A stretch of 40,645 bases of DNA from ARK-14 sp002899805 (GTDB lineage: Archaea; Thermoproteota; Thermoprotei_A; Sulfolobales; Fervidicoccaceae): positions 1-40,645 of the forward strand of contig JBAMMC010000022.1 in assembly GCA_039793985.1 (NCBI GenBank), in the 5' to 3' direction. Positions 24,385 through 32,775 of the stretch are shown piece by piece. The notes under the pieces are model-generated. The model saw only the letters and a program-made list of their open reading frames with translations. It was not told where the DNA came from and ran no database searches. The position numbers and the translations under genes are program-made. Each line of letters starts with the position of its first letter. Positions within the stretch are counted from its first letter, which is position 1.

Positions 24385-25247
24385 AGTTCGAAAGAACCGG
24401 TTTCTTTTCTCCGCAGAGGAGGATGTTCTTCAAGAAGCTGAGGAGGAACAAGAACGTCGTCTTGGGAGGCTCCCTCGTATTGATTTTCGTAGCCATGGCC
24501 CTACTTGCTCCGATCATATCTCCCTACTCCCCCATCGCCAGCAACCTATCCAATGCCCTCAAGCCCCCCTCTTCGTCCCATATATTTGGCACTGACTATT
24601 TGGGGAGGGATATATTCAGCAGGGTTCTATGGGGAGCGAGGATCTCATTGATAATTGCCGTTGTTGGAATAGCCATATCCCTGATCTTTGGAGCAGTGAT
24701 AGGGGGTTTCTCTGGCTATCTGGGAGGAGCTTTCGATGATGTCGTGATGGGCGCAGTGAACATCCTCTTAGCATTTCCAGATATACTACTCGCACTGTTC
24801 GTGGCAGCGGTGACGGGACCCGGAATGAACAACGTGATCCTAGCGATAGGCGTCTACAACTTTCCTCAGTTCGTGAGGATAGCGAGGGGGTCAGTGATCT
24901 CGGTGAAGACCTCTGACTTCGTTGAAGCTGCGAGGGCAATGGGGGAGAGCAGGACATCCATATTCTTCAGGTATATTCTTCCGAACAGCCTCTCCCCTAT
25001 AGTAGTGCATGCCACTCTGAGGACAGCAGCCTCCATCCTCACAGCCGCTGGGCTGAGCTTCCTCGGACTCGGGATTCAACCTCCTACTCCAGAATGGGGA
25101 GCCATGATAAGCGAAGCTCTCTATTACCTGGATGCAGCTCCGTATATGTGGGTATTCCCAGGTACATTCCTAGTCCTCACCGTTCTGGGATTCAACCTCC
25201 TCGGTGATGGTTTGAATGATGTCCTCAATCCAAGAATCAAGGACTGA
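24381..25247 (+). CDS. dppC: peptide ABC transporter permease DppC
   Basis: A 288-residue permease of the DppC/OppC type. It has the N-terminal cytoplasmic stretch and first helix, then HIFGTDYLGRDIFSRVLWG, the EAA loop EAARAMGESRTSIFFRYILP, and the GLSFLGLGIQPPTPEWG block. GTG 24381 overlaps the dppB stop (GTGA). The 3' end overlaps dppD by 32 bases, so translation is probably coupled. Confident call. Confidence 0.94.
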   Translation: MKFERTGFFSPQRRMFFKKLRRNKNVVLGGSLVLIFVAMALLAPIISPYSPIASNLSNALKPPSSSHIFGTDYLGRDIFSRVLWGARISLIIAVVGIAISLIFGAVIGGFSGYLGGAFDDVVMGAVNILLAFPDILLALFVAAVTGPGMNNVILAIGVYNFPQFVRIARGSVISVKTSDFVEAARAMGESRTSIFFRYILPNSLSPIVVHATLRTAASILTAAGLSFLGLGIQPPTPEWGAMISEALYYLDAAPYMWVFPGTFLVLTVLGFNLLGDGLNDVLNPRIKD

Positions 25248-26238
25248 AGAAGTGCTCAAAATAGAGGACCTGAAGGTCCACTACAGAGGGGACCTAGGGC
25301 TGGTGAAAGCTATAGAAGGCGTTTCCCTCTCTCTGGAAAAGGGTTCTTCGCTGGCTCTTGTTGGGGAGAGCGGTTCCGGGAAAACCACGCTCGGCCATGC
25401 CGTGATCGGCCTCCTCCCCCACAATGCTGTTGTGGCAGGAGGGGATATCCTGTTCAAGGGGAAGAGCATCCTTTCCATGAAGAGGGAGGAGCTCAGGAGG
25501 CTGAGAGGGGATAGGATAACGATGATATTCCAGGAGCCATCAGCAGCGCTGAACCCCGTCTTCAAGGTCAGCAGCTTCCTGAGAGATGTGCTGAGGAAAG
25601 GAAGGGGTTCCTCCATGAGCGAGAAGGAGATTAGGGAGGAGATAATCTCCCTCCTCAGGAAGGTCAGGATACCTTCACCGGAAGATGTGATGGAGAAGTA
25701 TCCCCACGAGCTGAGCGGTGGGATGAAGCAGAGAGTTCTGATCGCTGCTGCGATAGCAAACAACCCCGACTTAATCATAGCAGATGAGCCCACGAGCGCC
25801 CTAGATGTTAGCGTCCAGGCTCAGATATTGAGGCTGTTGGATGAGCTCAGAAACAAGATGAACCTCTCCCTCATCTTCATAACCCACAATCTGGGCGTTG
25901 CGGCGCAGGTATCCGATAAAGTAGCTGTGATGTATGCAGGTAAGATAATGGAGATAGCTCCCACCCCAACTCTATTTGAGAGTCCAAAGCATCCATATAC
26001 CATAATGCTGCTGAAGAGCATTCCGAGCATAAGGAAAGAGATCAAGAAAGAGGGGCTCGCAGCGATCCCTGGATCCCTTCCCGATCTTGTCTCTCCTCCA
26101 CCAGGATGCAGGTTCCATCCCAGATGCCCAATGGCCATGGAAATCTGCAGCAAGGAGGAGCCTGCCATGGTTGAAGTGGAAAGAGACCACTTCGTTTCCT
26201 GCCATCTCTATACTGAGGCAAGAGGTGATCGAAGCTGA
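25216..26238 (+). CDS. dppD: peptide ABC transporter ATP-binding protein DppD
   Basis: A 340-residue ATPase. Motifs: Walker A GESGSGKTT near residue 54, signature LSGGMKQRV, Walker B LIIADEPTSALDVS, H-loop ITHNL. The C-terminal oligopeptide-transporter extension PPPGCRFHPRCPMAM … SC has four Cys; such DppD/DppF tails bind a 4Fe-4S cluster in some bacteria (family knowledge). Tandem ATGs at 25216 and 25219 lie inside the dppC end behind GGTGATGG. Its last 146 bases are identical to the end of dppF. The stop TGA overlaps the CTG proposed to start dppF. Confidence 0.94.
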   Translation: MMSSIQESRTEEVLKIEDLKVHYRGDLGLVKAIEGVSLSLEKGSSLALVGESGSGKTTLGHAVIGLLPHNAVVAGGDILFKGKSILSMKREELRRLRGDRITMIFQEPSAALNPVFKVSSFLRDVLRKGRGSSMSEKEIREEIISLLRKVRIPSPEDVMEKYPHELSGGMKQRVLIAAAIANNPDLIIADEPTSALDVSVQAQILRLLDELRNKMNLSLIFITHNLGVAAQVSDKVAVMYAGKIMEIAPTPTLFESPKHPYTIMLLKSIPSIRKEIKKEGLAAIPGSLPDLVSPPPGCRFHPRCPMAMEICSKEEPAMVEVERDHFVSCHLYTEARGDRS

Positions 26239-26243
26239 GCGAA
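26093..26243 (+). repeat. 151-bp perfect direct repeat, copy 1 (end of dppD)
   Basis: These 151 bases are identical to 27073-27223 (offset 980). They cover the Cys-rich C-terminal tail of DppD, the stop codon, and the GAGGTGATC-GAAG-CTG junction to the next gene. The rest of the two ATPase genes is clearly diverged apart from short identical patches, so this looks like recent gene conversion. Confidence 0.9.
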
Positions 26244-27218
26244 GCGATACTCAGAACGGAGAAGCTCGAGGTGCACTTCTCCAGGGCCGGATTCCTGAAG
26301 AAATCGCCTCCCGTTAGAGCAGTGGATGGGGTGAGCATAGAGGTTGGAGAAGGGGAGGTACTGGGAATAGTTGGAGAGAGCGGCTCAGGGAAAACCACGC
26401 TCGGAAAAGCATCTATAAGGCTGATAGAACCAACTGGAGGCAAGCTGTACTTCATGGGCAGAGAGATCGCGAAGGCGAAGGAGGGGGAAGTTAGGAAGCT
26501 GAGGAGGTACATGCAGATAGTTCACCAAGATCCTTACTCCAGCTTGAATCCCCGAATGAGGATAGTAGATATAATCGGGAGATCCCTCGAGATCCATGGA
26601 TTAGTTAAGAGCGAGAAGGAGAAGAGGGAGGAGGTAGCAGAGCTCTTGAGGAAAGTTGGGCTCAACGAAAACGTTCTGTTCAGGTACCCCCACGAGCTGA
26701 GCGGGGGGCAGAGGCAGAGGGTATCGGTCGCGAGGGCTATAGCCCCTCGTCCAAAATTAATAGTGTTGGATGAGCCCACTAGCGCCCTAGATGTTAGCGT
26801 CCAGGCTCAGCTTCTGAACCTACTCAAAGAACTGAGGAAGGAGCTGGGAGTTTCCTACATCTTCATAAGCCATGACCTCTCGGTCGTTTATTATATGAGC
26901 GACAAGATCTCTGTGATGTATGCAGGTAAGATAGTGGAGATGGGGCCAGCGGACGAGGTCTTCTTCAATCCCCTGCATCCATACACCAAGCTCCTCCTCA
27001 ACAGCATACCCCAGCCCGATCCGAAGAAGAGGATAGAGACTGTGATAGAGGGGGAGCCTCCGAGCCCCACAGCTCCTCCACCAGGATGCAGGTTCCATCC
27101 CAGATGCCCAATGGCCATGGAAATCTGCAGCAAGGAGGAGCCTGCCATGGTTGAAGTGGAAAGAGACCACTTCGTTTCCTGCCATCTCTATACTGAGGCA
27201 AGAGGTGATCGAAGCTGA
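26235..27218 (+). CDS. dppF: peptide ABC transporter ATP-binding protein DppF, apparent CTG start
   Basis: A 327-residue ATPase, partner of DppD. Motifs: Walker A GESGSGKTT, signature LSGGQRQRV, Walker B LIVLDEPTSALDVS, H-loop ISHDL, and the same Cys-rich tail as DppD. The first standard start (GTG 26271) would remove the first beta strand: the upstream codons read SEAILRTEKLEVHFSR, which matches the usual DppF N-terminus. No ATG, GTG or TTG lies in that stretch. CTG 26235 overlaps the dppD stop (CTGA) and stands 6 nt behind GAGGTGA, an ideal ribosome site. I therefore take CTG as start. Confidence 0.9.
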   Translation: MSEAILRTEKLEVHFSRAGFLKKSPPVRAVDGVSIEVGEGEVLGIVGESGSGKTTLGKASIRLIEPTGGKLYFMGREIAKAKEGEVRKLRRYMQIVHQDPYSSLNPRMRIVDIIGRSLEIHGLVKSEKEKREEVAELLRKVGLNENVLFRYPHELSGGQRQRVSVARAIAPRPKLIVLDEPTSALDVSVQAQLLNLLKELRKELGVSYIFISHDLSVVYYMSDKISVMYAGKIVEMGPADEVFFNPLHPYTKLLLNSIPQPDPKKRIETVIEGEPPSPTAPPPGCRFHPRCPMAMEICSKEEPAMVEVERDHFVSCHLYTEARGDRS

Positions 27219-27223
27219 GCGAA
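27073..27223 (+). repeat. 151-bp perfect direct repeat, copy 2 (end of dppF)
   Basis: Identical to 26093-26243. It includes the end of dppF, the ribosome site GAGGTGA and the CTG that appears to start the isoaspartyl dipeptidase gene. Sequence diverges again at 27224 within codon 4 of that gene. Confidence 0.9.
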
Positions 27224-28369
27224 CCGATAATCGTGAGGGGAGGAAGGGTATTCAGCCCGGAGTATATGGGGAAGCAAGACATACTTCTGTTCAATGGAAA
27301 AGTGGTTTCGATTGGGAATTACATAGATGAGAGAGAAGTCAAAGAAGTCCTAGGGGAGGTCAAGATAATTGACGCCGATGGATGCGCGGTAACTCCTGGG
27401 CTCATCGATCAGCACGTGCACATAAATGGGGCTGGAGGGGAGGGAGGACCTCTCTTCAGAACCTCTCCAGTCAGGGCAGAAGACCTCCTCAAAACCGGGA
27501 TAACAACTGTAGTGGGCCTGCTCGGTACTGATGGTATAACTAGATCGCTGAGAGATCTATTGATGAAGGCCAGACAGCTCAGTCTGGAAGGGGTCTCATC
27601 GTTCATCTACACTGGCTCCTACCAAGTACCTTCACCCACAATTACTGGATCGATCGCCTCAGATATAGTGTTGATAAACGAAGTCATAGGGGTTAAGATA
27701 GCCCTCTCAGACCACAGGTCTAGCCACCCCAGCAAGAACGAGCTTCTAAAAGTGGCGAGCGAGGCGAGGATAGGGGGGATGCTGAGCGGAAAGGCGGGGG
27801 TTGTGCATGTTCATATGGGAGAGGAGAAGTCTGGCTTCAAACCCCTGATGGAAATAGCTGAGGAGACAGACATACCAATAACGCAGTTCTCGCCCACCCA
27901 TGTGAACAGAAGCAAGGCTGTCCTCGAGAGCTCAATAGAGTTCGGTAGGGCAGGGGGATATCTGGATGTGACCACCGGCGTCTCGAGGAAGAGTGGCTTC
28001 AGCAAATCTGTGAAGCCATCCGAAGCAGTATCATACCTTCTCAGGAATGGGATCCCTCTTGAAAGAATAACGATGAGCAGCGATGGGAACGGGAGCATGC
28101 CAGAGTTCAGCGAGGATGGGAAGCTCTTGAAAGTTCTCGTCTCTCCTGTGGACTCTCTCTTGGCCGAGCTCAGAGATCTCGTTCTTCAGGAGGGGATGAA
28201 GCTCGAGGACGCTTTGGTTCTGTCCACGAAGAATGTAGCGGAGCACCTGATGCTGCAGGGAAAAGGGAAGATAGAGAAGGGGGCAGACGCAGATCTGTTG
28301 CTTCTGAAAGATGGAACATTGGAGCTAAAAGCGGTTATTTCTGGAGGAAGGCTCAGGGTCTCATTTTGA
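27215..28369 (+). CDS. iadA: isoaspartyl dipeptidase IadA, apparent CTG start
   Basis: A 384-residue amidohydrolase that cleaves beta-aspartyl dipeptides, the products of isomerised Asp/Asn in damaged proteins. Seen: metal-binding HVH in LIDQHVHINGAGGEGG, the carboxylated-Lys region GVKIALSDHRSS, HVHMGEE, and SSDGNGSMPEF with the catalytic Asp. Length fits. GTG 27233 is a possible start, but CTG 27215 sits behind GAGGTGA and overlaps the dppF stop. It gives the family N-terminus (SEPIIVRGGRVFSPEYMG). Last gene of the dpp operon: imported peptides would be hydrolysed by it, including isoaspartyl forms. Confidence 0.92.
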   Translation: MSEPIIVRGGRVFSPEYMGKQDILLFNGKVVSIGNYIDEREVKEVLGEVKIIDADGCAVTPGLIDQHVHINGAGGEGGPLFRTSPVRAEDLLKTGITTVVGLLGTDGITRSLRDLLMKARQLSLEGVSSFIYTGSYQVPSPTITGSIASDIVLINEVIGVKIALSDHRSSHPSKNELLKVASEARIGGMLSGKAGVVHVHMGEEKSGFKPLMEIAEETDIPITQFSPTHVNRSKAVLESSIEFGRAGGYLDVTTGVSRKSGFSKSVKPSEAVSYLLRNGIPLERITMSSDGNGSMPEFSEDGKLLKVLVSPVDSLLAELRDLVLQEGMKLEDALVLSTKNVAEHLMLQGKGKIEKGADADLLLLKDGTLELKAVISGGRLRVSF

Positions 28370-28389
28370 GAGGAAAATGCTGGTTGAGC

Positions 28390-28938
28390 TCACCCTTCCT
28401 CCTCATCACTTAGAGAAACACTGATCAGTCTCTGGACTCCTCCTATGCTATCTATTATCCTCGCCACTGCTCCAGGAACGAGATCCTTCCACTCCTTTCC
28501 GTTCATCATCCTCTCCCTTATCTTCTTTCCACTGTACTCTCCCCTCATGAAAGTTGGTGGTACGAGGACGTTGTAGCCCCTTTCCTTGAAGAGCCTCACC
28601 ACTAGCGGGTTCCTGGAAGCTACGCTATCGAACGGAGGAAGAATAGACTCGAGGTAGCTCACCCAAACACTATTGAACTCTATGTCTTGCACCGGAACTA
28701 TCATCACTTTCTCTCTGCTTATTCCTTCTTCTTTCAGAGACTCCATGAACATCAGCATTCTCTCCCCCGCAGTGAACGGATTATCCACAGTGTGACTCTT
28801 CTGAGCGCTGCCTATGACTATGAGCACCTCCTCTGACCTTTCAAGGAGCCACTTTATGACTTCTATGTGCCCCTTATGGACAGGCTGAAACCTTCCAGGG
28901 AAGACGATCCTCTTCAATGCTTTCACTGCTTCAGACAA
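28390..28938 (-). CDS. archaeal nicotinamide-nucleotide adenylyltransferase
   Basis: A 182-residue nucleotidyltransferase making NAD+ from NMN and ATP. The N-terminus has the HxGH-type motif in GRFQPVHKGHIEVIKW. Next come IGSAQKSHTVDNPFTAGERM and a C-terminal SGKKIRERM, which stands for the usual ISSTxxR motif. These are archaeal NadM features. TTG 28938 is the start, overlapping the end of the SAM hydroxide adenosyltransferase gene by 16 bases, with GGTGATG in front. FMN or phosphopantetheine adenylyltransferases are more distant alternatives. Confidence 0.88.
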   Translation of the reverse strand: MSEAVKALKRIVFPGRFQPVHKGHIEVIKWLLERSEEVLIVIGSAQKSHTVDNPFTAGERMLMFMESLKEEGISREKVMIVPVQDIEFNSVWVSYLESILPPFDSVASRNPLVVRLFKERGYNVLVPPTFMRGEYSGKKIRERMMNGKEWKDLVPGAVARIIDSIGGVQRLISVSLSDEEEG

Positions 28939-29720
28939 ATTTCATCACCAATTTCCACTCCGAACTTTTCAGCGAAATCTCCCATGTTCACAGAGAGCTC
29001 CAGGAATCCCGAACTGTTCACGTATAAGGCGATTTCTCCTCTCGAGACTAAACTGAATGTCCTCGTAGCTTCGGCCTCGCCGATCTCTCTCCCTTCCAAG
29101 AAAACTTTTGCTCTCTTCGTCGATAAAACCTTTTCTGCTTCTTCTCCATGAGACGACAATACGACATCCCCGAAGCTATCTATATAAATCACTTTGAAGC
29201 ACTTCCCGCCCTCGATATCTCTTGAGTACGTAAGGCTCAAAGTTCTGAGCGAGCCCAGCTCGATTCTATATGCGAAGCTCGAGGGATCCTCCCCCCTCGC
29301 TATCCTCGCTGCTGCTGGAGCGAACACGTCCCTGCCGTGGAAAGTAGATGAAACTTCCCACGGAGAGACTTTTTCCTCATCCAATGCGAATGCTTCGCTA
29401 TCCTCCAGGTTCTCCTCAATTACGGGCCAAAGAATACCGTTGTCAGGTCCTATGAAGTACCTCTCCTTAACCTTCACGAGGATCCCCCTTCTGCTGCTCC
29501 CCACGCCCGGATCTACCACGGAGACATATATCGAGTCTTCGGGAAACCACTCATATGAAGTGTAGAGGACGTATGCTCCACAGGTTATACAGTATCTGGG
29601 TATTCCATGCGTCAGGTCCTCTATGACTATATCCGGCTTTATCCTCCTCGCTGCCGCCCTCATGAGAGAGGCATAGGGATCCCTCGTCCCAAAGTCGGTG
29701 AGAAGCACCAGAACCCTCAT
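28923..29720 (-). CDS. S-adenosyl-L-methionine hydrolase (adenosine-forming), DUF62 family
   Basis: A 265-residue enzyme of the SAM hydroxide adenosyltransferase family (related to chlorinase/fluorinase), which splits SAM into adenosine and methionine. Landmarks: LLTDFGTRDPYASLM at the N-terminus, VVDPGVGSSRRGI, GPDNGIL, and STFHGRDVFAPAAARIARGE. The DTGR-like Asp, Arg and His residues of the family can be placed in these blocks. A halogenase loop insertion is absent. Start ATG 29720 behind GAGGGACG. Translationally coupled to the NMN adenylyltransferase. Confidence 0.9.
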   Translation of the reverse strand: MRVLVLLTDFGTRDPYASLMRAAARRIKPDIVIEDLTHGIPRYCITCGAYVLYTSYEWFPEDSIYVSVVDPGVGSSRRGILVKVKERYFIGPDNGILWPVIEENLEDSEAFALDEEKVSPWEVSSTFHGRDVFAPAAARIARGEDPSSFAYRIELGSLRTLSLTYSRDIEGGKCFKVIYIDSFGDVVLSSHGEEAEKVLSTKRAKVFLEGREIGEAEATRTFSLVSRGEIALYVNSSGFLELSVNMGDFAEKFGVEIGDEICLKQ

Positions 29721-29810
29721 GTGAACGTCCCTCGATAGGAAGAATTGTTCTACTTAGTTAAAAGGTTGATTGAAAAATATCCCGATGATATGTTGCTTCA
29801 GAAAAGAGCA

Positions 29811-30581
29811 TCATTCTATTATCCTGTGCAAAAGCTTCAGAGCTGCCAGCATTGAGATGACATCGAATAGCATTATTGCGGCAACATCGTAGCCTATAGC
29901 ATAGCTGTTTTCAACCAGCAGGGCCCTGAGCGCGTTGACTGTATAAGTGAGAGGATTCACGTAGGCGACGAGCTGTATAGCTTCGGGCATGACGCTTATT
30001 GGGTACAGCGCATTGCTGGCGAAGAAAAGTGGCATGGTTATGGCACCTATTATTCCCATGAATCTCTCCCTCGTTTTCAGGCTAGATGCTATCAGTATCG
30101 ACATCGCGGTGAAGCCCATGCTTGCAACGATTAGTATCAGAAATCCGAGGATCAGGTTCAGAGGATCATACGTTATCTTTGCACCCACTGCGACGGCGGC
30201 GATCAGCACTATGATGTACTGCGTCGATGCCCTCAGCCCACCTGCGAGAGACCTCCCAATGACTATGAAGCTCCTGGGCATTGGAGACGATAGCAGCCTC
30301 TTCAACACCCCTGATTCCCTCTCGAAAACCAGCATTATTCCATACGAGAGGGCTATGAAGGTGGAAGATTGGAGAATGACTCCTGGGGATATGAAAGTTA
30401 TGTAGTCTCCGGTGGAAGGGAAAGCCCTAACCCTAGCCATGACGCTCCCAAATATAGCTATCCAGAATATTGGCTGCACCGCCCTCGTTATCAGCTCTAT
30501 CGGGTCGTGGGATATTCTCCTCAGCTCAAGTTCAGCCATAGCTATTATTGTCTCGAGCTCCCTCAATCTCTGCCACATCAT
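29811..30581 (-). CDS. ABC-2 type transporter permease (DrrB/NodJ-like)
   Basis: A 256-residue membrane protein with six helices. SPGVILQSSTF, the VFERESGVLKRLLSSPMPRSFI coupling loop and NPLTYTVNALRALL near the end are characteristic of the drug/polysaccharide ABC-2 exporters. It starts at ATG 30581 (or 30578) within the stop of the ATPase gene, behind GGAGGGG. Substrate unknown. The two genes form a closed unit ending at 29811. Confidence 0.88.
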   Translation of the reverse strand: MMWQRLRELETIIAMAELELRRISHDPIELITRAVQPIFWIAIFGSVMARVRAFPSTGDYITFISPGVILQSSTFIALSYGIMLVFERESGVLKRLLSSPMPRSFIVIGRSLAGGLRASTQYIIVLIAAVAVGAKITYDPLNLILGFLILIVASMGFTAMSILIASSLKTRERFMGIIGAITMPLFFASNALYPISVMPEAIQLVAYVNPLTYTVNALRALLVENSYAIGYDVAAIMLFDVISMLAALKLLHRIIE

Positions 30582-31549
30582 GCTCCCCTCCTTATCATCT
30601 TTCTCTCGCTTATCAGCTCCCTGATATTCCCTTCCTCCTCGGCGATCCTCTTCCCAGTCAATGCTATGAATGCATCGTCCAGAGTCGCTTCCTGTATCCT
30701 TATTTCCTTTATCTGAAGCCCGTTGCTCTGAAGGGCTAGGATTATCGTGGGGAGTACAGTAAGAGCCCCATTCACGATCATTTCTATCTCTTCTCCCGAT
30801 TCCCTCACTATCTTCAAGCCTTCGACTTTCATCAGAAGATCCCTGGCTCCATCTATGCTCTTATCCAGCTTCAGGTATACTCTATCCCCTCCAGCCTTCT
30901 TCCTCAGTTCATCTGGAGGAGCCGTTTCTATGACGTTTCCAGAAACTATGAGGCTGACCTCTCCCGCATACTTCTCAGCCTCATCCATGTAGTGGGTCGC
31001 GAAGAACACTGTCGTCTTATACTCTTTCTTATATTCTAGGATCTTCTCCCATACAGTTTTCCTGGCGCTCGGATCCAGACCTATCGTCGGCTCATCTAGA
31101 ATCATGAGCCTCGGCTTAGCCATCAGGGCGCATGCTATCTCGAGCCTCCTGAACATTCCACCGGAGTAGGTCTTCACGAGCCTGTTCGAGGCCTCTTTCA
31201 GCTCCATCATGCTCAGGACTTCTTCCACTATATCCTTCCTCCTCTCAGGAGGTATCCCGTATATTTTAGCATATATGAGCAGGTTTTCATAGCCCGTGAG
31301 GTCCGTCCAAAGTGAGACCTCCTGGGGGACGTAGCCGATCAGCTTCCTAACTTCTGACGCTCTCTTAACAACATCTAATCCGAATATGCTAGCACTACCA
31401 GATGTAGGGACAAGTTGAGTGGTGAGTATCCTTATGAGCGTGGTCTTTCCAGCACCATTTGGTCCAAGTATGGCGTGGATGCTTCCTTCTTCAACGGAGA
31501 GGCTCAGACCCCTCAGGGCCTTCACTCCTCCTCCATAAATCTTGACCAA
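30578..31549 (-). CDS. ABC transporter ATP-binding protein (DrrA-like), 5' end uncertain
   Basis: A 323-residue ATPase of the daunorubicin-resistance type. Walker A GPNGAGKTT, signature YSGGMFRRLEIA, Walker B LMILDEPTIGLDPS, H-loop ATHYMDEAE, and a C-terminal extension ending in the usual SLEDAFIALTG-like ATLDDAFIALTG. TTG 31549 leaves out the first beta strand. In-frame upstream codons read TKAIEVRD, matching the family start, but contain no ATG, GTG or TTG. GGAGG (31583-31587) stands 9 nt before ACG (31571-31573), and a run of seven T lies between, where a sequencing slip is possible. I keep the TTG as boundary while noting that the protein probably starts near 31573. Confidence 0.87.
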   Translation of the reverse strand: MVKIYGGGVKALRGLSLSVEEGSIHAILGPNGAGKTTLIRILTTQLVPTSGSASIFGLDVVKRASEVRKLIGYVPQEVSLWTDLTGYENLLIYAKIYGIPPERRKDIVEEVLSMMELKEASNRLVKTYSGGMFRRLEIACALMAKPRLMILDEPTIGLDPSARKTVWEKILEYKKEYKTTVFFATHYMDEAEKYAGEVSLIVSGNVIETAPPDELRKKAGGDRVYLKLDKSIDGARDLLMKVEGLKIVRESGEEIEMIVNGALTVLPTIILALQSNGLQIKEIRIQEATLDDAFIALTGKRIAEEEGNIRELISERKMIRRGA

Positions 31550-31725
31550 ATCTCTTACTTCTATTGCTTTCGTAAAAAAACGCCTCCAAAAAATCGCTGA
31601 ATGTAAGATGGGAGATAAGGATTAATATGAGTATTTATTCCTCATTTTTCTCCAGCTCAAAGAAGGTAAGAGATATTGAGCAGAAATTCCAAAATTCTCG
31701 AGAGGAGCTTTGGAGGTTTTTGAAA

Positions 31726-32775
31726 ATGGAGACGATCATCATAGATGGAAGCTACGGAGAGGGGGGAGGGCAAATAGTCAGGACCTCGATAGCGCTCTCA
31801 GCTCTCAGTGGGAAGACAGTGAAGATAGTGAATATAAGGGCGAAGAGGAGGAACCCGGGATTGCAGCACCAGCACCTCTCCGCAGTTAGGGCTATAGCTG
31901 AGATAGCTACGGCAGAGGTCAATGGAGCGAAGCTGGGAAGCACGGAGCTCACATTTTCCCCAGGAAAGCTTCGATCAGGCACATTTAAGCTCGACGTTGG
32001 CACTGCGGGAAGCGTTACCCTCATCGCACAAGCTCTTCTGCCGATCCTTCCCTTCCTTCCAGGTCCAACTACTATAGAGATGAGAGGAGGTACTGATGTC
32101 CCGTGGAGCCCTACCTCGGACTATTTTGCCCATGTTGTGAAGAATATAGCGGAGAAGATCGGACTCAGATTCTCCTTCGAAGTTTTGAGGAGAGGCTACT
32201 ATCCGAGAGGGGGAGGAGTAGTGAGGCTCTCTATCGAAGATCCACCAGGCTCGATTGAGCCATTCAAGCTGCTCGAAAGAGGAGAGATCAAGAAATTCGA
32301 GATCTGGAGCGTCGCCCACAACCTCCCTCGGCACGTTGCAGAGAGGCAGGCCAAGGCTGCTTCAAATGCTATAGTCAAGAGAATGAGAGGGATAGATATC
32401 ATAGAGAGGATAGAGGATGACTCTTCTGGGGAAAAGCCCCTAGACCCCGGCTCTTCAGTAGCAGTGATAGCTCATGCGGAGCATTCTATATTGGGGGCAG
32501 ACTCCCTCGGTGAGAGAGGAAAGAGGGCAGAAGTGGTTGGAACAGAAGCTGCTGAGAAGCTCCTTGAAGATATTTCAACAGGAAAGGCTCTTGATAGGCA
32601 CATGTCCGATATGATGATCCCCTTGGCTGCGATAGCGGGAAGGGGAAGCGAATTGGGGGGATCCATGCTGACGGAGCATGCCATAACAAATGCGAAGGTA
32701 GTGGAGAGCATACTTGGAGTCAGAATGCTGATAGATGGGAGCAAGGGTAAACCATTCACGCTTAAAGTCCTATGA
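31726..32775 (+). CDS. rtcA: RNA 3'-terminal phosphate cyclase RtcA
   Basis: A 349-residue enzyme converting RNA 3'-phosphate to a 2',3'-cyclic phosphate through an adenylated His. The N-terminus IIIDGSYGEGGGQIVRTSIAL is the family signature; RNPGLQHQHL and the RGYYPRGGGVV block follow. The C-terminal part has DRHMSDMMIPLAAIA, where the catalytic His is expected. The frame is open back to 31627, but ATG 31726 has GGAGG 9 nt before it and gives the standard N-terminus. Its 3' end overlaps the convergent gene by 6 bases. Confidence 0.93.
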   Translation: METIIIDGSYGEGGGQIVRTSIALSALSGKTVKIVNIRAKRRNPGLQHQHLSAVRAIAEIATAEVNGAKLGSTELTFSPGKLRSGTFKLDVGTAGSVTLIAQALLPILPFLPGPTTIEMRGGTDVPWSPTSDYFAHVVKNIAEKIGLRFSFEVLRRGYYPRGGGVVRLSIEDPPGSIEPFKLLERGEIKKFEIWSVAHNLPRHVAERQAKAASNAIVKRMRGIDIIERIEDDSSGEKPLDPGSSVAVIAHAEHSILGADSLGERGKRAEVVGTEAAEKLLEDISTGKALDRHMSDMMIPLAAIAGRGSELGGSMLTEHAITNAKVVESILGVRMLIDGSKGKPFTLKVL

